DNA of 47,017 bases, taken from the NCBI RefSeq assembly GCF_014697105.1, contig NZ_JACJRF010000044.1, positions 1 through 47,017 on the forward strand. Direction: 5' to 3'. Positions 27,255-35,738 of the stretch are shown here, one piece after another. The DNA comes from Anabaena subtropica FACHB-260. Its GTDB lineage: Bacteria; Cyanobacteriota; Cyanobacteriia; Cyanobacteriales; Nostocaceae. The first letter of the stretch is position 1; each line of letters begins with the position of its first letter. The notes beneath the pieces are model-generated. The model had not been told where the DNA came from, did not search any database, and saw only the letters and a program-made list of their open reading frames with translations. The translations under genes and the position numbers were made by a program.

Positions 27255-27296
27255 GGTTAGAAGTTAGAGGTTAGAGGTTAGAGGTTAGAGACTAGA
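27255..27296. repeat. six-copy heptanucleotide STRR
   Basis: Six tandem heptamers GGTTAGA, AGTTAGA, GGTTAGA, GGTTAGA, GGTTAGA and GACTAGA run just after the jag stop. This is the short tandemly repeated repetitive type common in heterocystous cyanobacteria. Confidence 0.85.
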
Positions 27297-27452
27297 TAGT
27301 AAATTTTTTACTTAATACTCATAACTCAGCAAGTACAACTCTTGCGAATGCCCTAAAAAAGGGTAAATAGCCTACAAACAACGCTAAAAAATCTCTCTTT
27401 TCCAGTCCCCAATCCCCATATTTATTCTTTCTAAAAGCTAAACTAAAAATGG

Positions 27453-27492
27453 ATCATCAGCAGAATTGCTGATGATTTACATAAATTTTTTG
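27453..27492 (+). terminator. perfect 10-bp hairpin plus T-run between jag and the DUF177 gene
   Basis: ATCATCAGCA (27453-27462), GAAT loop and TGCTGATGAT (27467-27476) make a perfect stem, followed by TTACATAAATTTTTTG. Likely the terminator of the rpmH-jag transcript, or a 5' UTR hairpin of the following gene. Confidence 0.65.
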
Positions 27493-27513
27493 TAATGATG
27501 TTTCACAGATCCT

Positions 27514-28023
27514 ATGGACGCAATCTTTATTCCGCAGCTAACTAAAGCCCCGGAGCGGACAGAGGAAGTTCAAGTTAAAGAGTTTCTACCAGGGCTAGAA
27601 ACATTGACACCAGTTCGTGGTCGCGTCCGCGTACAGCATCACGGTAATTACCTGCAAGTGTCGGCTCAGGCAGAAGCAATTATTACTTGTACCTGCAATC
27701 GCTGCTTACAGCAGTACAATGACCGTTTGGTGGTGGATACTCAAGAAGTTATTTGGTTAGATGCGGCTGTCGAGCAAGAGCAAGACTTGCCTCTAGAAAG
27801 GGAAGTAGCCATAGAAGATTTGGTAGAAACCATTTCACCTAATGGTTATTTTTATCTGAGTGAATGGTTGTATGAACAAATGTGTTTAGCATTACCTCAA
27901 CGCCAATTATGTGACATTAATTGTCCGGGTATTCTCACTAATGATAGTAGTGAAAGTTCAGACCAGGTAATTGATAATCGATGGTCTGGGTTAAAGGCTT
28001 TGAAAAAGCAATTACCTGGGTAG
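27514..28023 (+). CDS. YceD/DUF177 family protein
   Basis: The 169-residue protein matches DUF177 (YceD). Members are found beside rpmF in many bacteria and are linked to 23S rRNA processing. Two Cys pairs (TCNRCLQQY and LCDINCPG) may bind a metal. The LPLEREVAIEDLVETISPNGYFYLSEW stretch is acidic, as is usual. No rpmF follows here; a hairpin-rich spacer does. ATG 27514 is without a strong ribosome site. Confidence 0.85.
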   Translation: MDAIFIPQLTKAPERTEEVQVKEFLPGLETLTPVRGRVRVQHHGNYLQVSAQAEAIITCTCNRCLQQYNDRLVVDTQEVIWLDAAVEQEQDLPLEREVAIEDLVETISPNGYFYLSEWLYEQMCLALPQRQLCDINCPGILTNDSSESSDQVIDNRWSGLKALKKQLPG

Positions 28024-28127
28024 CATTATCAAGTTAGTTTTGAGGGTTTGTAGTCAGTATTTTTAGTGCTTAGGGAACACCAAAAAACAAATTATGCCAA
28101 ATTTATGTTGACAGGTTGCGGGTGTTC

Positions 28128-28160
28128 AGATCCCCGACTTTTTGAAAAAATCGGGGATCT
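28128..28160. terminator. strong GC hairpin after the DUF177 gene
   Basis: AGATCCCCGA (28128-28137) pairs perfectly with TCGGGGATCT (28151-28160), with a T/A-rich loop that can extend the stem. It lies about 105 bases past the stop. The element has the look of a dispersed repeat in this group. The rest of 28024-28332 is gene-free and also includes AGGACT-AA-AGTCCT near 28226. Confidence 0.55.
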
Positions 28161-28263
28161 ATGACTTGTCATAATTTGTGGGATTTTTTAGCCTTAACTG
28201 AACCGTATTGCCTGAGAAGAAGGAGGACTAAAGTCCTGACTACGAACTGACATTGAAAAAGTA

Positions 28264-28286
28264 AAGCATCCTATAATAGGATGCTT
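28264..28286 (-). terminator. terminator of pgi
   Basis: AAGCATCCTA-TAA-TAGGATGCTT is a perfect 10-bp hairpin. On the minus strand it is followed by TACTTTTTC, 47 bases past the pgi stop. Confidence 0.8.
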
Positions 28287-28332
28287 GTTTAAAAAGAAAG
28301 GAAATTTTGGTTGAACATTTTATTGAGAGTTA

Positions 28333-29919
28333 TCAGCCAAGGGAAACTTTCAAACTGCTTGGTTGTCCAAGATTTCCCTGGAAGACAACACCGCGTTGAT
28401 TAGCTTGAAGATGGCGCAAAATCTTGTAAATTGCTTCAACTTGGTCGTTCGCACCTATTTTTTCGGCAATTTGCTCTAAAGACAGGGCTGTTTTTTCTTT
28501 TTGGAGTAATCCTACTACTTTTGTTTGCAGATCCAGAATGACAGCCGCAGCTTTTTTACCAGCTTCTACACCTGGTTGATGGTAGGCGTTAATGTTGACC
28601 AAGCTAGCATATAAACCAACAGTACGTTCATACAAAGCGATTAATGCCCCAACAGTACGGGCGTTAACTTGGGGAATTGTCACTGTAATGGAATCACGCT
28701 GATTTTCATACAAAGCTTGGCGGGTTCCTAGCAGGAAACCAGACAGATAATCACCAGAGGTTACGCCGGGGTCTATTTCTGGAGATGGGCCGTTGCGGTC
28801 TTCTAGAACTTCGATTAGGGTAGCAAAGAAATTTGGTACACCTTCGCGTAACTGCTGGACGTAAGCGTGCTGGTCTGTTGATCCTTTGTTACCATAAACT
28901 GCAATACCCTGATAAACAGTATTACCGTCTAAGTCTTTTTCTTTACCCAGAGATTCCATTACTAGCTGTTGCAAGTAACGGCTGAATAAAAGCAAACTGT
29001 CCTTGTAGGGTAAAACAACCATGTCTTTTTCACCCTTGCCATTACCAGAGTAATACCAAGACAAAGCTAGTAAAGCAGCAGGGTTCTTTTTCAAATCTGG
29101 GACGCGGGTAGCGTCATCCATTTCTTTTGCACCTTCTAGCATGGCGCGAATGTCAATGCCCTGTAATGCGGCTGGAACTAGCCCTACAGAGGAAAGTTCT
29201 GAGGTACGTCCACCCACCCAGTCATACATGGGAAATGTTGCCAGCCAGCCTTCAGCTTTCGCTATTTTGTCTAGGTTGCTATCAGCACTAGTAATAGCTA
29301 CTGCATATTGGGCAAAGTTTAAATTTTGTCCAGCATAAGCTTTTTTGACTTCAATCATGCCGTTGCGGGGTTCTGGTGTACCTCCAGATTTGGAGATGAC
29401 TAAAACCAAGGTGCTGGCAAGATGATTTCGCAGGTGAGTAAGAATGCGATCAATACCGGCGGGATCGGTATTATCGATAAAGTGAATTTTTAGGGGTGGA
29501 AATTCAGGGGCGAGAGCTTCAGCCACAAATTCGGGGCCGAGGGCGGAACCACCAATCCCAATGGAAATAATATCTGTAAAGCGGTTTGCTTTTGGAGGAT
29601 GAATAGCACCCGTTTGAATTTTTTCCGCAAAGGCTTCGATTTGTTCTAGGGTTTGAACAATTTCTTGTGTAAGTTCTGGAGTGGGGGCTAAGTCAGGGTT
29701 TCGCAACCAATAGTGTCCCACCATGCGGTTCTCGTCAGGATTGGCGATCGCACCCTTCTCTAATTCCGCCATATCCGTAAACGCTTTGTCAAATTTCGGT
29801 AGCAACGAATTCACGAAGGCATCATCAAAACGCATCCGACTGACATCTAGATACAGTCCTAATCCCTCGTGGAAATATAACCATTCTTGGTATCGTTGCC
29901 AAAGTGCCTTCGCATCCAT
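28333..29919 (-). CDS. pgi: glucose-6-phosphate isomerase
   Basis: The 528-residue enzyme interconverts glucose-6-P and fructose-6-P. The phosphate-binding [20 protein letters not shown] and the active-site [15 protein letters not shown] (catalytic His/Gln region) are all present. Length fits the long cyanobacterial form. The ATG at 29919 lacks a Shine-Dalgarno. It is a single gene; the toxin/antitoxin pair lies upstream in the same direction. Confidence 0.97.
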   Translation of the reverse strand: MDAKALWQRYQEWLYFHEGLGLYLDVSRMRFDDAFVNSLLPKFDKAFTDMAELEKGAIANPDENRMVGHYWLRNPDLAPTPELTQEIVQTLEQIEAFAEKIQTGAIHPPKANRFTDIISIGIGGSALGPEFVAEALAPEFPPLKIHFIDNTDPAGIDRILTHLRNHLASTLVLVISKSGGTPEPRNGMIEVKKAYAGQNLNFAQYAVAITSADSNLDKIAKAEGWLATFPMYDWVGGRTSELSSVGLVPAALQGIDIRAMLEGAKEMDDATRVPDLKKNPAALLALSWYYSGNGKGEKDMVVLPYKDSLLLFSRYLQQLVMESLGKEKDLDGNTVYQGIAVYGNKGSTDQHAYVQQLREGVPNFFATLIEVLEDRNGPSPEIDPGVTSGDYLSGFLLGTRQALYENQRDSITVTIPQVNARTVGALIALYERTVGLYASLVNINAYHQPGVEAGKKAAAVILDLQTKVVGLLQKEKTALSLEQIAEKIGANDQVEAIYKILRHLQANQRGVVFQGNLGQPSSLKVSLG

Positions 29920-30023
29920 AGGGAAATCTCTGGTAAAGTGTCCTTCAAAATCAAGTGTAATGTAAGGTTAGAGCCATCCCTGCTTAGTCTTATACAGTTT
30001 TAAGTGTTGAAAATTTCTTCACC

Positions 30024-30290
30024 TCAAACATCCGGCATGGGTATGACCCGTAAAAATTTTACAATCTCACCCCTGATTTCTATGCCAACTAAATAATTAT
30101 CTATGGTAAAGCGATGAAATATACCTTCATCGTCCAGTTGTCGTAATTCTGGAAGACAATGCAAGGGCCACTTTTGGGCAAACTCAAAAAAAACAAAATC
30201 ATAAACTCGCTGATAGGCAGCAGGCTCTAAACTTTTCAGGTCTACCAAAAAAGACCTGGCATAGCGCATTTCCAGACTCACTGAAGTCAC
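30024..30290 (-). CDS. RelE/ParE-like toxin
   Basis: The 88-residue protein has the RelE/ParE fold pattern: an N-terminal strand and helices (RSFLVDLKSLEPAAYQRVYDF), then the strands RQLDDEGIFHRFTI, NYLVGIEI and EIVKFLRVIP. Such proteins cut mRNA on the ribosome or block gyrase. The start is GTG 30290; ATG 30269 (81 residues) is equally plausible. It lies 85 bp after the antitoxin gene, separated by a G-run tract. Confidence 0.8.
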   Translation of the reverse strand: MTSVSLEMRYARSFLVDLKSLEPAAYQRVYDFVFFEFAQKWPLHCLPELRQLDDEGIFHRFTIDNYLVGIEIRGEIVKFLRVIPMPDV

Positions 30291-30313
30291 CTTGAGAGGG
30301 GGCAGGAGGCAGA

Positions 30314-30339
30314 GGGGCAGGGGGCAGGGGGGCAGGGGG
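30314..30339 (+). repeat. four-run G tract (G-quadruplex motif) between antitoxin and toxin
   Basis: Runs of 4, 5, 6 and 5 G are separated by CA each time (30314-17, 30320-24, 30327-32, 30335-39), within an STRR of GGGGCAG units. On the coding (minus) strand it is C-rich. It meets the classic G4 formula on the plus strand. Confidence 0.7.
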
Positions 30340-30375
30340 AGAATTTATATGCCAGTACCTAATTCCTCATTCCCT

Positions 30376-30573
30376 CTACACAAACATCAACATCCGTATT
30401 GCTTCTTCCTGAGTTAAGATGTCCCACGGTTGCTGCGATCGCTTGACTTGTTGTATGGCTTTTAACATATAAAAGTCACAATGCAAAGCGTGGATATCAT
30501 ACCAAACGCTTTCCAGTTCTTCATCGCTTAACTGCTCAATTAAGTGATGGATTCTAATTCTCAGTAAGTTCAT
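30376..30573 (-). CDS. antitoxin-like protein of the RelE pair
   Basis: The 65-residue acidic-to-neutral protein has a helical LIEQLSDEELESVWYDI segment (about 11-27) and ends with LTQEEAIRMLM. Small cyanobacterial proteins of this pattern pair with RelE-like toxins. It precedes the toxin gene in the usual antitoxin-first order. The start is ATG 30573. Confidence 0.7.
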   Translation of the reverse strand: MNLLRIRIHHLIEQLSDEELESVWYDIHALHCDFYMLKAIQQVKRSQQPWDILTQEEAIRMLMFV

Positions 30574-30720
30574 ACATTCTTTACATTACCCAAAGCACTA
30601 AGGTATTGTTCCCAAAAATTACCAATGGTGAACGGCAATAAGTCGGTCGCGTCGAGATAGAATGTCGGGAACTGGGAAGAGGCAGGGGGAGCAGGGGAAG
30701 CAGGGGAAGTAAAGAAGAAT

Positions 30721-30788
<68 letters not shown>

Positions 30789-30791
<3 letters not shown>

Positions 30792-31922
30792 ATTGAATAT
30801 CTAATTTTCTTAGCAATTTCTACAGCAATTTTTGCCCTGTTTAGCTTGGGACTGAATTTACAGTGGGGTTTTACGGGGCTAATTAATTTTGGTCATATCG
30901 CTTTTATGACCTTAGGTGCTTATACCACCGTACTATTAAGTCTCAAGGGCGTACCTTTATTTATCTCAGCGATTATTGGGGCGATTTTTGCTGCTTTGTT
31001 GGGACTGGTGATTGGTTTTGCTACTTTGCGCCTACGGGAAGATTATCTAGCTATTGTCACAATTGGGACGGGAGAACTGATTCGTTTGGTGGTGAATAAC
31101 CAAGATTTACCTGTTGGTGATACCTGGGTATCTGGAGCTTTTGGTGTGCAGAGTTATCCTATACCTTTATCGACAGAGCCAAATTTGTTTTTTCGCTTGT
31201 TGATGATTGGACTTTTAACATTGCTATTTGCTGTGACTGTGTTTTCTTTGTGGCGCTGGATTCGGAATGCTCAAAAGTTACAGATTGCGGATTCGGCTTA
31301 TAAAACAAGTAGTAAGCAAGAGCTGGTTTCTCGTTTAAGTGTAGGAATTATTTTAGGATTATTAGCAACAGCAATTTATATTTCTGGGGTAATTACACTC
31401 TATAACTACATCCCGAAAGCGGGTTTAATGCTTGTCTCGCTGTTAGTATTAGCGTTTGTATTTTGGCGCTTGGAATATTTAGTGCGATCGCCTTGGGGTC
31501 GTGTACTAAAAGCTATCCGCGAAGACGAAGAAATACCTAAGGCAATGGGTAAAAATGTCTTTTGGTATAAGCTCCAGTCTCTCATGTTGGGAGGTGCGAT
31601 CGCTGGTCTTGCAGGTGCTTTCTTTGCTTGGCAAATTAGTGCTATTTACCCTGATAATTTCCAGCCACAGCTAACTTTTGATTCTTGGATTATGGTGATT
31701 TTAGGCGGTTCTGGTAACAATATCGGCACAATCTTAGGTGCTGTAGTTTACTTTGCTTACGATGCCATTACTCGTGAGGTTTTACCAAGAATTATTCCCC
31801 TTGATGAAGCACGTTTAGGTGCATTTCGCATCATGGTTATTGGTTTAATTTTGATGGTGCTAATGATTTGGCGGCCTCAAGGTATCTTAGGGAAAAAGGA
31901 GGAACTCACCCTTGGTAAATAA
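30789..31922 (+). CDS. branched-chain/neutral amino-acid ABC transporter permease (LivM type)
   Basis: The 377-residue inner-membrane permease has about ten helices. LivM-type landmarks: NLQWGFTGLINFGHIAFMTLGAY near the N-terminus and the coupling motif RSPWGRVLKAIREDEEIPKAMG near 230-260 that contacts the ATPase. A roughly 45-residue hydrophilic segment (about 155-180) is longer than in E. coli LivM. In cyanobacteria such permeases serve neutral/branched amino acid uptake (Nat systems). It overlaps the ATPase gene by 11 bases. Partner permease, binding protein and second ATPase genes are not in the window. Confidence 0.92.
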
Positions 31923-32694
31923 CCAGTCATCCCCACTTCCTCTATTAGCAGCTAGCGGACTTTGTAAAAGTTTTGGCGGTATTCAAGCTGTTAAAGAAGC
32001 AAGAATTGAAGTTGCACAAGGTAGCATCACTGGCTTGATAGGCCCTAATGGTGCTGGTAAAACCACTTTATTTAATTTGCTCTCAAACTTTATTCGCCCA
32101 GATAAAGGCCGTGTAATTTTTGATGGCGAACCTATCCAGAATTTACAACCACACCAAATTGCCCAACAGGGACTAGTACGCACGTTTCAGGTAGCTAGGA
32201 CTCTTTCTAAGCTATCGGTGTTAGAAAATATGCTACTAGCCGCCCAAAAACAGACAGGGGAGAATTTTTGGCAGGTACAGCTACAACCCCAGGTAGTCGC
32301 AAAGGAAGAAAAGCAATTGCAAGAACAAGCAATGTTTTTGCTGGAATCTGTAGGGTTGGCGAAGAAAGCTTACGAATATGCAGGTGGTTTGTCTGGAGGA
32401 CAACGCAAGCTGCTAGAAATGGGGAGGGCTTTGATGACTAATCCCAAGTTGATTTTGTTAGATGAACCAGCAGCCGGAGTTAACCCCAGATTAATCGATG
32501 ATATTTGCGATCGCATCCTCACCTGGAACCGTCAAGAAGGCATGACCTTTCTAATTATTGAACATAACATGGATGTGATCATGTCATTGTGCGATCGCGT
32601 TTGGGTATTGGCTGAAGGACAAAATTTAGCTGATGGAACTCCAGCCGAAATTCAAACCAATTCCCAAGTATTAGAAGCCTATTTAGGAAAATAA
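31912..32694 (+). CDS. branched-chain/neutral amino-acid ABC transporter ATPase (LivG type)
   Basis: The 260-residue ATPase has Walker A (GPNGAGKTT), Q-loop (VRTFQ), signature (LSGGQRKLLE), Walker B (LILLDEPAAG) and switch His (IEHNMD). The LivG-type PRLIDDICDRI stretch is present. The start is TTG 31912, with AAGGAGGA 11 bases upstream inside the permease gene. With the permease it forms half of an uptake system whose other parts are elsewhere. Confidence 0.95.
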   Translation: MVNNQSSPLPLLAASGLCKSFGGIQAVKEARIEVAQGSITGLIGPNGAGKTTLFNLLSNFIRPDKGRVIFDGEPIQNLQPHQIAQQGLVRTFQVARTLSKLSVLENMLLAAQKQTGENFWQVQLQPQVVAKEEKQLQEQAMFLLESVGLAKKAYEYAGGLSGGQRKLLEMGRALMTNPKLILLDEPAAGVNPRLIDDICDRILTWNRQEGMTFLIIEHNMDVIMSLCDRVWVLAEGQNLADGTPAEIQTNSQVLEAYLGK

Positions 32695-32755
32695 TTTATG
32701 AATAGGTAATTGGTAATGAGTAATTGGTGATTGGGGACAAATTAAATTCTCTTTC

Positions 32756-32790
32756 ATTACTCATTACTCATTACTCATTACTCATTCCCC
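32756..32790. repeat. five-copy ATTACTC STRR between convergent genes
   Basis: Four ATTACTC units plus ATTCCCC run from 32756 to 32790. A related inverted copy (GGTAATGAGTAAT, about 32712-32724) lies upstream, so the RNA can fold into a hairpin and may terminate both converging genes. Confidence 0.75.
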
Positions 32791-32804
32791 ATTCCCAGCT
32801 ATTT

Positions 32805-33716
32805 TTAATACCAAGCCTCAGGAATTAAATCGTACTCCCCAGCTTGTTGCGGAGGAAAGTCACCTGCTTCAATTCTGGCAATAATGTTGGGTAAGGCTTG
32901 AATAAACGCTGGACTTCTATCTTTAGGATGTAGTGTCCAAGCAGCAGAATTAGTTAAGTTAGCTCGAAAATAATCGGTCTGCTCCAATTTTTGAGTTACC
33001 ATAATTTCCCAAGAATCTAACTTACCTTTACCTGCAAGATTACTGAGAACAGTTTTTAATTGAGCAGGTAAGTTATTCATCCATTTTGTATTATAAGAAC
33101 GCCAAAGGACAGGTATGGGTAAAAATTTATCAAATCGTTTGCAATCTATTAAATAAACTCTGCTACCAAAGGTTTTAAAAATATCAAATGGTTCTGATTT
33201 TGGTTGATTTGTAGGCGGGCCTGCAAGTGGACGTACAAACATCATTTGGGGATTTTCTGCCATTAATTTAACAGCTTCTTCAATCCAATTATGATTAGGT
33301 TGTTGAAACATTAACATATCACTATCGAAGTGCAACATATAGTCGCTTTTACATTCTTCGATACTAAAAATAGAACCTAAAATGGGATAACCTTTATAGT
33401 TATGTGTAAAGCGAATTGGTGTACCAAAATGTTTTCGATAAACTTGCTTGTGATAATTTGCATCGTAATTTATATCGACGACACGATCCACAACACCCGC
33501 TTGCAGTAACTTCTGTGTACACTCACGCAGTTCTTGCATTGTACCAATGTGAGGACGAGTCACTTTGTCTCCCATTAGTGGGGCGGTATCAACGGCTAAA
33601 ACTCTCTCCTCGAAAGGAAAGTTATGCACTTTTACTAAATGAGGAATTGTCTGTAAAAGGAAAGATGTATCCGGCCGCGCCACAAAAATCCACAACGAAC
33701 AACTCGGATTTGCCAT
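32805..33716 (-). CDS. glycosyltransferase-like protein
   Basis: The 303-residue soluble protein has the outline of a GT-A transferase: an opening strand LWIFVARPDTSF, a variable helical part, and a DxD motif (Asp131-Ser-Asp133) in LHFDSDMLM that would bind the metal-nucleotide sugar. The acceptor is unknown. ATG 33716 starts it; the gene stands alone. A sugar-transferase role is inferred from the motif. Confidence 0.7.
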   Translation of the reverse strand: MANPSCSLWIFVARPDTSFLLQTIPHLVKVHNFPFEERVLAVDTAPLMGDKVTRPHIGTMQELRECTQKLLQAGVVDRVVDINYDANYHKQVYRKHFGTPIRFTHNYKGYPILGSIFSIEECKSDYMLHFDSDMLMFQQPNHNWIEEAVKLMAENPQMMFVRPLAGPPTNQPKSEPFDIFKTFGSRVYLIDCKRFDKFLPIPVLWRSYNTKWMNNLPAQLKTVLSNLAGKGKLDSWEIMVTQKLEQTDYFRANLTNSAAWTLHPKDRSPAFIQALPNIIARIEAGDFPPQQAGEYDLIPEAWY

Positions 33717-33880
33717 AGTAAAAATACCCCTGTTCTCTATTTTTATGTGTTTGACAGGATATACGATAGGTTGCTTTCATTAAGTAATCGCAATCTCAAC
33801 TATATTGACCCATATTTCTCCTGTTCGCCAATAAATTCCTGTTGAGCGCTGCATTAGTTGATTGTCTATTAATTTTCGAT

Positions 33881-34471
33881 TTAAGCCTCTGCTAATCGCC
33901 AATATACCCCATTTTCTCGCTGCATTAACTTGTAACTAATCAATTCCCGTCTTAGAGTAGCGTAATCAGGATGGTAGTGGTTGAGAATATCATTTACTTC
34001 ACGCTCTGAATAGTTAATACCTAATTCAAATTTGCTTACCAACCATTTGAGAATGACTAGGCGTTTTTTGCGGCTAGAGGGAATTTCTTTGAGACGTTGG
34101 ACTTTTGCGGTACTGTTTAAGTCAATCTCTAAATAGTGTTTGAGAACTTTGCTTTCCCAAGCTTCAGTATTTACATCCTCCATTAAAGAGGCTATCTTTT
34201 CTGGAGACAAAATTTCTTTACTGATGCTTTGTAACACTTCACCATCTAACTGATATATGCGGCTATTCCCTTCTGGGCGCATTGTGACTAAATTTAGCTC
34301 CTTGAGCCTCGCTAGATGATGGGAAACTGTTGGTTCTTTAAGTTGCATCAGCGCGGCTAATTCTTCGACGCTGCATTCCTGATTCGCTAAAATCCCTAAA
34401 ATTTTCAATCGGCTTTCGTCAGCTAACACTTTGAAAAATTGCAGTAGGGTCTGAAATTGCTCTTGTTTCAT
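33881..34471 (-). CDS. ArsR-family regulator with DUF2087 C-terminal domain
   Basis: The 196-residue protein has an ArsR winged helix (about 8-85; CSVEELAALMQLKEPTVSHH recognition segment) and a C-terminal DUF2087 domain (about 120-190, IPSSRKKRLVILKWL). The Cys pattern of metal sensors (ELCVCDL) is not seen: the helix has a single Cys33, so it may sense something other than metal or use other ligands. A nested palindrome just upstream is the likely operator, suggesting autoregulation. Confidence 0.9.
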   Translation of the reverse strand: MKQEQFQTLLQFFKVLADESRLKILGILANQECSVEELAALMQLKEPTVSHHLARLKELNLVTMRPEGNSRIYQLDGEVLQSISKEILSPEKIASLMEDVNTEAWESKVLKHYLEIDLNSTAKVQRLKEIPSSRKKRLVILKWLVSKFELGINYSEREVNDILNHYHPDYATLRRELISYKLMQRENGVYWRLAEA

Positions 34472-34484
34472 AATTTGTTATACT

Positions 34485-34522
34485 TAATTCGATCTCAATC
34501 TAATTAGAGCCAGATCGAATTA
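34485..34522. promoter_or_regulatory. nested 38-bp symmetric operator upstream of the ArsR gene
   Basis: TAATTCGATCT (34485-34495) and AGATCGAATTA (34512-34522) form a perfect 11-bp inverted repeat, and TCTAATTAGA (34499-34508) is a 10-bp palindrome at the exact centre. Both share the axis at 34503.5. It begins 14 bases before the regulator start codon. Binding by the ArsR protein is inferred. Confidence 0.75.
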
Positions 34523-34685
34523 TTGATGCTGTCCTCATCTGATGCAGCACAAGCTCTGCTTTGGTGTTTTTTGAATTAATGTTAATTTTGCGATTTGTTG
34601 TGCGAAAAGTTGAGATTTCTTAAGTTGTTCTTTACATTTTGCTATGTTGAGATTAATGTCACACCGGAAAAGACGGAATTGTGGT

Positions 34686-34859
34686 ATGCCTAGACAAGGT
34701 ACTTCGCTTGTCCAAGCTGCTAGATTCTTGGGAATAGATCAAAGTTCTCTGTATATGGCTCTACAAAAAGGACAAATCCCCACTCATAAAAGCAATGGTC
34801 GGACGGTGATTAGTCAAGGTGCGCTCTTAGATTATCGAGCCAGAACAAGACATCTGTAG
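34686..34859 (+). CDS. small helix-turn-helix protein (excisionase/MerR-like)
   Basis: From ATG 34686 the product is 57 residues (a frame open to ATG 34644 gives 71). The HTH core AARFLGIDQSSLYMALQKGQI is typical of the excisionase/HTH-17 type, with a wing RTVISQGALLDYRARTR. It may be a small DNA-binding regulator or a stray accessory protein of a mobile element. A 14-bp HIP1 hairpin follows. Confidence 0.7.
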   Translation: MPRQGTSLVQAARFLGIDQSSLYMALQKGQIPTHKSNGRTVISQGALLDYRARTRHL

Positions 34860-34874
34860 ATTTTCAGGTATGAA

Positions 34875-34923
34875 AAATGAGCGATCGCTACATCTTATTT
34901 TAAGCTGGGGCGATCGCTCATTT
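34875..34923 (+). terminator. 14-bp HIP1 hairpin after the small HTH gene
   Basis: AAATGAGCGATCGC (34875-34888) pairs perfectly with GCGATCGCTCATTT (34910-34923), loop 21 bases. Probable terminator. Confidence 0.6.
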
Positions 34924-34940
34924 GTTATCTAGGAAACTAT

Positions 34941-34984
34941 CATCTCCACCAACTAAACTATGAGAAAGACCAACAGTGGAGATG
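34941..34984 (+). promoter_or_regulatory. hairpin that can hide the Uma2-gene ribosome site
   Basis: CATCTCCAC (34941-34949) pairs perfectly with GTGGAGATG (34976-34984). The only Shine-Dalgarno-like bases before the ATG at 34992, GGAG at 34978-34981, lie in the 3' arm. Confidence 0.45.
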
Positions 34985-34991
34985 TAGCGTT

Positions 34992-35681
34992 ATGGTAATC
35001 ACGCCCAATACCGCATCTGAGGTCATCTACCCCGAAAGTGACGGACAGCCGATGGCGGATAATACCAAGCAATTTCGCTGGATAGTAACTATCAAAGAAA
35101 ATTTAGAAATTTCATTTGCAGGTCATCCAGACGTATTCATAGCTGGAGATTTATTTTGGTATCCAGTAGCAGGAAACCCCAATATTAAGCAAGCACCTGA
35201 TACTTTAGTAGTGTTTGGTAGGCCAAAGGGTGATAGAGGTTCTTACAAGCAGTGGGAAGAAGATAACATCCCTCCACAAGTAGTATTTGAAATCCTATCT
35301 CCTGGTAACAAAACCAAAGAAATGGCAAAAAAACTCCTATTTTATCAACGTTATGGAGTTGAAGAATATTATATTTACGACCCAGACGATAACGAATTAA
35401 CAGGGTTTATACGTTCAGAAGATTGGTTTCAGGAAATTAACGAATTACAAGAATGGATAAGTCCCCGGTTGGGAATACGCTTTGAACTGACTCCCGAAAC
35501 TCTAGAGATATCTCGTTCTGATGGACAGAAATTTCTTACACCCGTTGAAATTGACCAATTACGCCTACAAGAACGTCAGCAAAAAGAAGCAGCCTTGCAA
35601 CAACTTGAGCAAGAACGCCAAAAATATCAAGATTTAATCACACGACTGCAAGAAAAGGGGATAAATCCAGAGGAGATTTAG
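34992..35681 (+). CDS. Uma2 family PD-(D/E)XK nuclease-like protein
   Basis: The 229-residue protein is of the Uma2 (DUF820) family, greatly expanded in cyanobacteria. The fold core shows Asp70 (APDTLVVFG) and Glu100 (VVFEILSPGN), then EMAKKLLFYQRYGVEEYYIYDP. The C-terminus (about 185-225) is a Gln/Glu-rich coiled coil. The role is unknown; nuclease activity is only suggested by the fold. The ATG 34992 is 10 bases past GGAG. Confidence 0.88.
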   Translation: MVITPNTASEVIYPESDGQPMADNTKQFRWIVTIKENLEISFAGHPDVFIAGDLFWYPVAGNPNIKQAPDTLVVFGRPKGDRGSYKQWEEDNIPPQVVFEILSPGNKTKEMAKKLLFYQRYGVEEYYIYDPDDNELTGFIRSEDWFQEINELQEWISPRLGIRFELTPETLEISRSDGQKFLTPVEIDQLRLQERQQKEAALQQLEQERQKYQDLITRLQEKGINPEEI

Positions 35682-35738
35682 AAGGGTGTGAGGGGAGAAT
35701 TTAGAATCTACTCTTTCCCCTGAACCCTATGTTTTTAA

